From Comamonadaceae bacterium CG_4_10_14_3_um_filter_60_75 (lineage in GTDB: Bacteria; Pseudomonadota; Gammaproteobacteria; Burkholderiales; Burkholderiaceae_C): 8,348 bases of DNA. Shown piece after piece: positions 5,829 through 8,348 of the stretch. The notes beneath the pieces are model-generated. The model was not told the origin of the DNA. It did no database searches and worked only from the letters and a program-made list of their open reading frames with translations. The DNA lies in NCBI GenBank assembly GCA_002784245.1, contig PFKL01000015.1, forward strand, positions 1-8,348, read 5' to 3'. The position numbers were made by a program, and so were the translations under genes. The number at the start of each line of letters is the position of its first letter. Position 1 is the stretch's first letter.

Positions 5829-7151
5829 ATGGAATTTTTGCTGATTGTTTTTCTCACGCTGCTTAACGGCGCGTTTGCCATGTCCGAGCTGGCGCTGGCG
5901 GCGAGTCGCAAGGCGCGCCTGACCGGCATGGCCGAAGAGGGTGACAAAGGCGCGCAAGCGTCGCTGATGCTGCTGGATAACCCGAACCAGTTTTTGTCGA
6001 CGATCCAGGTCGGCATCACCTCGATTGGCGTCCTCAATGGCATTGTTGGCGAGGCCGCTTTCAGCGCGTCGCTGAGTGCCTGGTTGCAGGGCTTTGGTCT
6101 GGTTGAAGGTGTGACCGATGTGACAGCCACCGCGCTGGTGGTCGCCACCATCACTTTCACCACCATTATTTTTGGTGAACTGGTGCCCAAGCGCATTGGC
6201 CAGTTGTACCCCGAGCGGGTGTCGCGACTGGTTGCGCGGCCGATGCTTTGGTTGGCGCGTGCTGCCGGACCCATCGTCAAGCTGTTGTCGGTGAGTACAG
6301 CGGCCGTCCTGAAGTTGCTGCGCATCGATACCAACGCGGCGCGCAGCATGACCGAAGAAGAGATCAGCGCCAGCCTGGAAGAGGGCGTTGACGCGGGTGT
6401 GATTGAAGAGCACGAGCACCAGATGGTGCGCAATGTTTTTGGCCTGGATGACCGGCCGCTAACCTCGCTGATGGTGCCGCGTGCCGAAGTGGACTGGCTC
6501 GACGCGGGCATGACTGTGGCTGAAAGTCTGAACAAAGTGGGCGCTGATGGGGCCGAGCAGGCGCATTCGTGGTATCCGGTGTGCCGTGGTTCGCTGGAGG
6601 ATGTGATTGGCAAGATCAGCGTGGCACACCTGCTGGAGTTGGGTGCGGCGGCCCCCGGTACGATCGCCGATTACGTCAACCCTGCGTCTTTTGTGCCCGA
6701 GACGATCAGCGGCATGGAGTTGCTTGAGCAGTTTCGCGCCAAGGTCGGACGCCTGGTGCTGGTGGTCGATGAGTATGGTGTGGTGCAAGGCATGTTGACA
6801 CCGCACGACCTGCTCGAAGCCATTACCGGTGAGCTGCAACCCGGTATCAAGACCGAGGCCTGGGCGACCCAGCGTGACGACGGGAGTTGGCTGCTTGACG
6901 GTGCAATGCCCGTGGGCGAACTCAAAGCGCGGCTCGACATTGACGAATTACCCAACGAAGACCGTGGCCGCTACAACACGCTTGCCGGGTTACTGATGGC
7001 GGTCAGTGGCACATTGCCGGTCGTTGGCGAGAAAGTTTCCTGCGAGGGCTGGATCTTTGAGGTCACTGACCTCGATGGCAAACGCATCGACAAAGTGCTG
7101 GCCTATCCGGTTCAGGGGCAAGCCGATCAGGCACGCCCAGACAATCTGTAG
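5829..7151 (+). CDS. HlyC/CorC family CNNM-CBS membrane protein, YtfL/PaeA-like
   Basis: This 440-residue inner-membrane protein has an N-terminal CNNM/DUF21 transmembrane domain (about 1-165), a tandem CBS pair (about 205-335) and a C-terminal CorC_HlyC domain (about 345-430). MSELALAASRKARL (18-31), NGIVGEAAFSASL (70-82) and ELVPKRIG (117-124) resemble E. coli YtfL (PaeA), reported to export putrescine and cadaverine. Other members of the family (CorB/CorC, MpfA, mammalian CNNM) are tied to Mg2+ or Co2+ efflux. Both roles are therefore possible, with YtfL/PaeA the closer resemblance. The old annotation 'hemolysin' is misleading. The start at 5829 places the first membrane helix at the N-terminus; an in-frame TTG start at 5754 would lie inside apaH. 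No Shine-Dalgarno sequence is visible. The last 25 bp overlap the convergent DUF218 gene. Confidence 0.9.
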   Translation: MEFLLIVFLTLLNGAFAMSELALAASRKARLTGMAEEGDKGAQASLMLLDNPNQFLSTIQVGITSIGVLNGIVGEAAFSASLSAWLQGFGLVEGVTDVTATALVVATITFTTIIFGELVPKRIGQLYPERVSRLVARPMLWLARAAGPIVKLLSVSTAAVLKLLRIDTNAARSMTEEEISASLEEGVDAGVIEEHEHQMVRNVFGLDDRPLTSLMVPRAEVDWLDAGMTVAESLNKVGADGAEQAHSWYPVCRGSLEDVIGKISVAHLLELGAAAPGTIADYVNPASFVPETISGMELLEQFRAKVGRLVLVVDEYGVVQGMLTPHDLLEAITGELQPGIKTEAWATQRDDGSWLLDGAMPVGELKARLDIDELPNEDRGRYNTLAGLLMAVSGTLPVVGEKVSCEGWIFEVTDLDGKRIDKVLAYPVQGQADQARPDNL

Positions 7152-7900
7152 GCCAGTAGACCAATCACCTCGTGCAGGCCGATGCGCCATTTCTTGACGC
7201 CTTGGTCCAGCGTGTACTGTGTCCAGGGCGTGGCTTTGCCGGCGCGGAAGTCCACCGGGTACGCGGTGACGTTCCAGCCAGCCTTGCGGAACGCCGCCAT
7301 CGCCCGAGGCATGTGCGACGCACTGGTCAGCAACAGCCAGGGTTGGGCCGCGTCAATGCCGCTCAGGCGCTTGCTCAGCACGGCGTTTTCATAGGTGGTG
7401 CGCGATGCGGATTCGAACAACACCCGCGCCGCCGGGATACCTTGCCCTTCAAAAAACACGCTGGCGCGCGCGGCCTCCGGCAAGTCGCCACCAAAGAGTT
7501 CGCCCTCGCCGCCGGTGAACACCAGCTTGAGCTGGGGTTGCTGGCGCAGCAGCGCTACCGCTTCGGTCATGCGCTCGGCCCCGTCGTTGAGCGCGCTCTG
7601 CCCCGGCACTGACCAGACGTAGGCCGACTCCAACGCGCCACCGAGGACGATGACGCCTGCGGTATCGGGCGCGATTTGCTGGCGCACCACCGGCGGGTAG
7701 AGCGACTCCAGGTGGCGCAACAACGTATCGGGTAGCGGCTCCCAACCGAGCAGCAGCAACAGCGCCAGAGCAGCGCTGCCAACCCGGACGGCCCACGCCG
7801 GGCGACGGCGCACCAGCAACACGGTCAGCAGCAGCAACAGTGCAACCCACGCCAGCGGCTGGGTCAAAAAAGCCATGAATTTGGCGGCAATGAACATCAT
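7127..7900 (-). CDS. ElyC/YdcF-like (DUF218) envelope protein
   Basis: This 257-residue protein has two N-terminal hydrophobic helices (about 10-30 and 38-54) and a DUF218 domain, presumably periplasmic. Family motifs are GVIVLGG (82-88), VFTGGEG (127-133), ESASRTTYENA (163-173) and LLTSASHMPRAMAAF (190-204). Length, membrane topology and these motifs match E. coli ElyC (YcbC, 259 residues), a factor needed for normal peptidoglycan synthesis and envelope integrity, more closely than SanA or YdcF. No enzymatic reaction is firmly established for the family. Two adjacent ATG codons (7900 and 7897) can serve as start; neither has a clear ribosome binding site. The longer frame that runs back to 8170 is antisense or out of frame with the kinase gene and is not used. 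It begins 22 bp after the histidine kinase stop, so the two are probably co-transcribed. Confidence 0.87.
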   Translation of the reverse strand: MMFIAAKFMAFLTQPLAWVALLLLLTVLLVRRRPAWAVRVGSAALALLLLLGWEPLPDTLLRHLESLYPPVVRQQIAPDTAGVIVLGGALESAYVWSVPGQSALNDGAERMTEAVALLRQQPQLKLVFTGGEGELFGGDLPEAARASVFFEGQGIPAARVLFESASRTTYENAVLSKRLSGIDAAQPWLLLTSASHMPRAMAAFRKAGWNVTAYPVDFRAGKATPWTQYTLDQGVKKWRIGLHEVIGLLAYRLSGRA

Positions 7901-7922
7901 TGCAGCATCATAGATGACCGCC

Positions 7923-8348
7923 TCACGCCGCTGTCTGACCCGGCAAGATGACGTCGACCTGTGCGCCGCCGAGCGCCGAGCGGGTGACCTGCAAGCTGCC
8001 TTTGTGGCTGCCCACCAGATCGTTGACCACAGCCAGGCCAATGCCGTGGCCGGGGACCTGTTCGTCCAGTCGCACGCGGCGTTGACCAACGATGAGCGGG
8101 TCAGCAAAGCCCGGGCCATCGTCACTGACGCGGATGCACAGGCGTTGGTCGTCGTCGATCCGGATGTCAACGACGGCTTGCTGGCGCGCCCATTTGGCGG
8201 CGTTGTCCATCAGGTTGCCCAGCAATTCAAACGCATCGCCTTCGCTCAGGCGCCAGGTCAGGTCGTCAGCGCAGGTGAGCGACCACACCAGGTGCTTGTC
8301 GGCGTAGACCTTGCACAAGGTGTCGTGGATGCGCTGCAGTACCGGTGC
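7923..8348 (-). CDS. PhoQ-like sensor histidine kinase, C-terminal ATP-binding part (partial)
   Basis: The frame is open from the right edge of the window to the TGA at 7925-7923, giving the last 141 residues of a histidine kinase; sensor, HAMP and phospho-accepting domains lie outside. The HATPase_c domain is complete in its key boxes: N box ELLGNLMDNAAKW (about nt 8231-8193), G1 box SDDGPGF (around 8116-8098) and G2 box PGHGIGLAVV (around 8059-8030), followed by GGAQVDVIL near the end. The short GQRR..LDEQVPGHGIGLAV region between G1 and G2 resembles PhoQ (RGQRVDTLRPGQGVGLAV) more than EnvZ-type kinases. Burkholderiales carry many PhoPQ-like pairs, so the signal sensed cannot be inferred. 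A response regulator gene would be expected upstream, beyond 8348. The ElyC-like gene follows after 22 bp on the same strand. Confidence 0.9.
   Translation of the reverse strand, partial: APVLQRIHDTLCKVYADKHLVWSLTCADDLTWRLSEGDAFELLGNLMDNAAKWARQQAVVDIRIDDDQRLCIRVSDDGPGFADPLIVGQRRVRLDEQVPGHGIGLAVVNDLVGSHKGSLQVTRSALGGAQVDVILPGQTAA

Noticed and set aside
5805..6419. In-frame 205-codon upstream extension of apaH.
   Set aside because: It is antisense to the CNNM domain of the CorC-family gene, and the ApaH family starts at MALYLIGD (5804) with the metal motif at residue 8.
5829..7151. Reading the CNNM-CBS protein as a hemolysin.
   Set aside because: The label is historical for this domain family. 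There is no toxin or pore-forming signature, and the domains are those of ion or polyamine efflux proteins.
7901..8170. 90-codon upstream extension of the DUF218 protein.
   Set aside because: It overlaps the kinase HATPase domain in another frame, and the extension is Ser/Ala/Arg-rich without structure. The first membrane helix fits a start at 7900.
1..8348. Mobile elements, defence systems, CRISPR repeats, tRNA genes or a genomic island.
   Set aside because: No transposase, integrase, nuclease-toxin module, regularly spaced repeat or tRNA-like fold was seen, and codon and base use look uniform across the window.

Overview
The window looks like ordinary chromosomal DNA from a betaproteobacterium of the order Burkholderiales, most likely a Comamonadaceae member (Rhodoferax/Polaromonas-like). 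This rests on moderately high GC with GC-rich third codon positions and on protein wording that I recognise from that family. It is a judgement from memory, not from a search. I see no insertion sequence, integrase, tRNA, rRNA, CRISPR array or compositional island, and nearly all of the DNA is coding.

Layout, left to right. (1) Positions 1-698 (+) hold the end of a BMP-type (nucleoside/purine) ABC transporter permease. After a 256-bp spacer containing an imperfect hairpin comes its lipoprotein substrate-binding subunit at 955-2109 (+). (2) A near-perfect bidirectional terminator at 2126-2155 separates that operon from a convergent YhhQ-like queuosine-precursor transporter at 2195-2740 (-). 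(3) YhhQ is divergent from dCTP deaminase, dcd, at 2813-3388 (+). (4) An 83-bp leader with three back-to-back inverted repeats precedes a DEAD-box RNA helicase of the RhlE group at 3472-4947 (+). (5) The diadenosine tetraphosphatase gene apaH, 4953-5804 (-), ends 5 bp from the helicase gene. It is head-to-head with a HlyC/CorC (CNNM-CBS) membrane protein resembling E. coli YtfL/PaeA at 5829-7151 (+), with only 24 bp between the start codons. (6) The 3' end of that gene overlaps by 25 bp an ElyC/YdcF-like (DUF218) envelope protein at 7127-7900 (-). The DUF218 gene follows, at 22 bp, the 3' end of a PhoQ-like sensor histidine kinase that runs off the right edge at 7923-8348 (-).

Several genes handle nucleobases or nucleotides: BMP uptake, 7-deazaguanine uptake, dCTP to dUTP, and Ap4A hydrolysis. 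The right third concerns the envelope and ion or polyamine homeostasis. These links are thematic; strand changes show that the genes form at least five separate transcription units.

I do not see a previously undescribed multi-gene system. The signals most worth a second look are non-coding: the triple-hairpin leader of the RNA helicase gene, whose last stem includes the start codon, and the structured spacer before the BMP lipoprotein gene. The extremely tight divergent and convergent junctions, and the pairing of a PhoQ-like kinase with an ElyC-like gene, are secondary observations.
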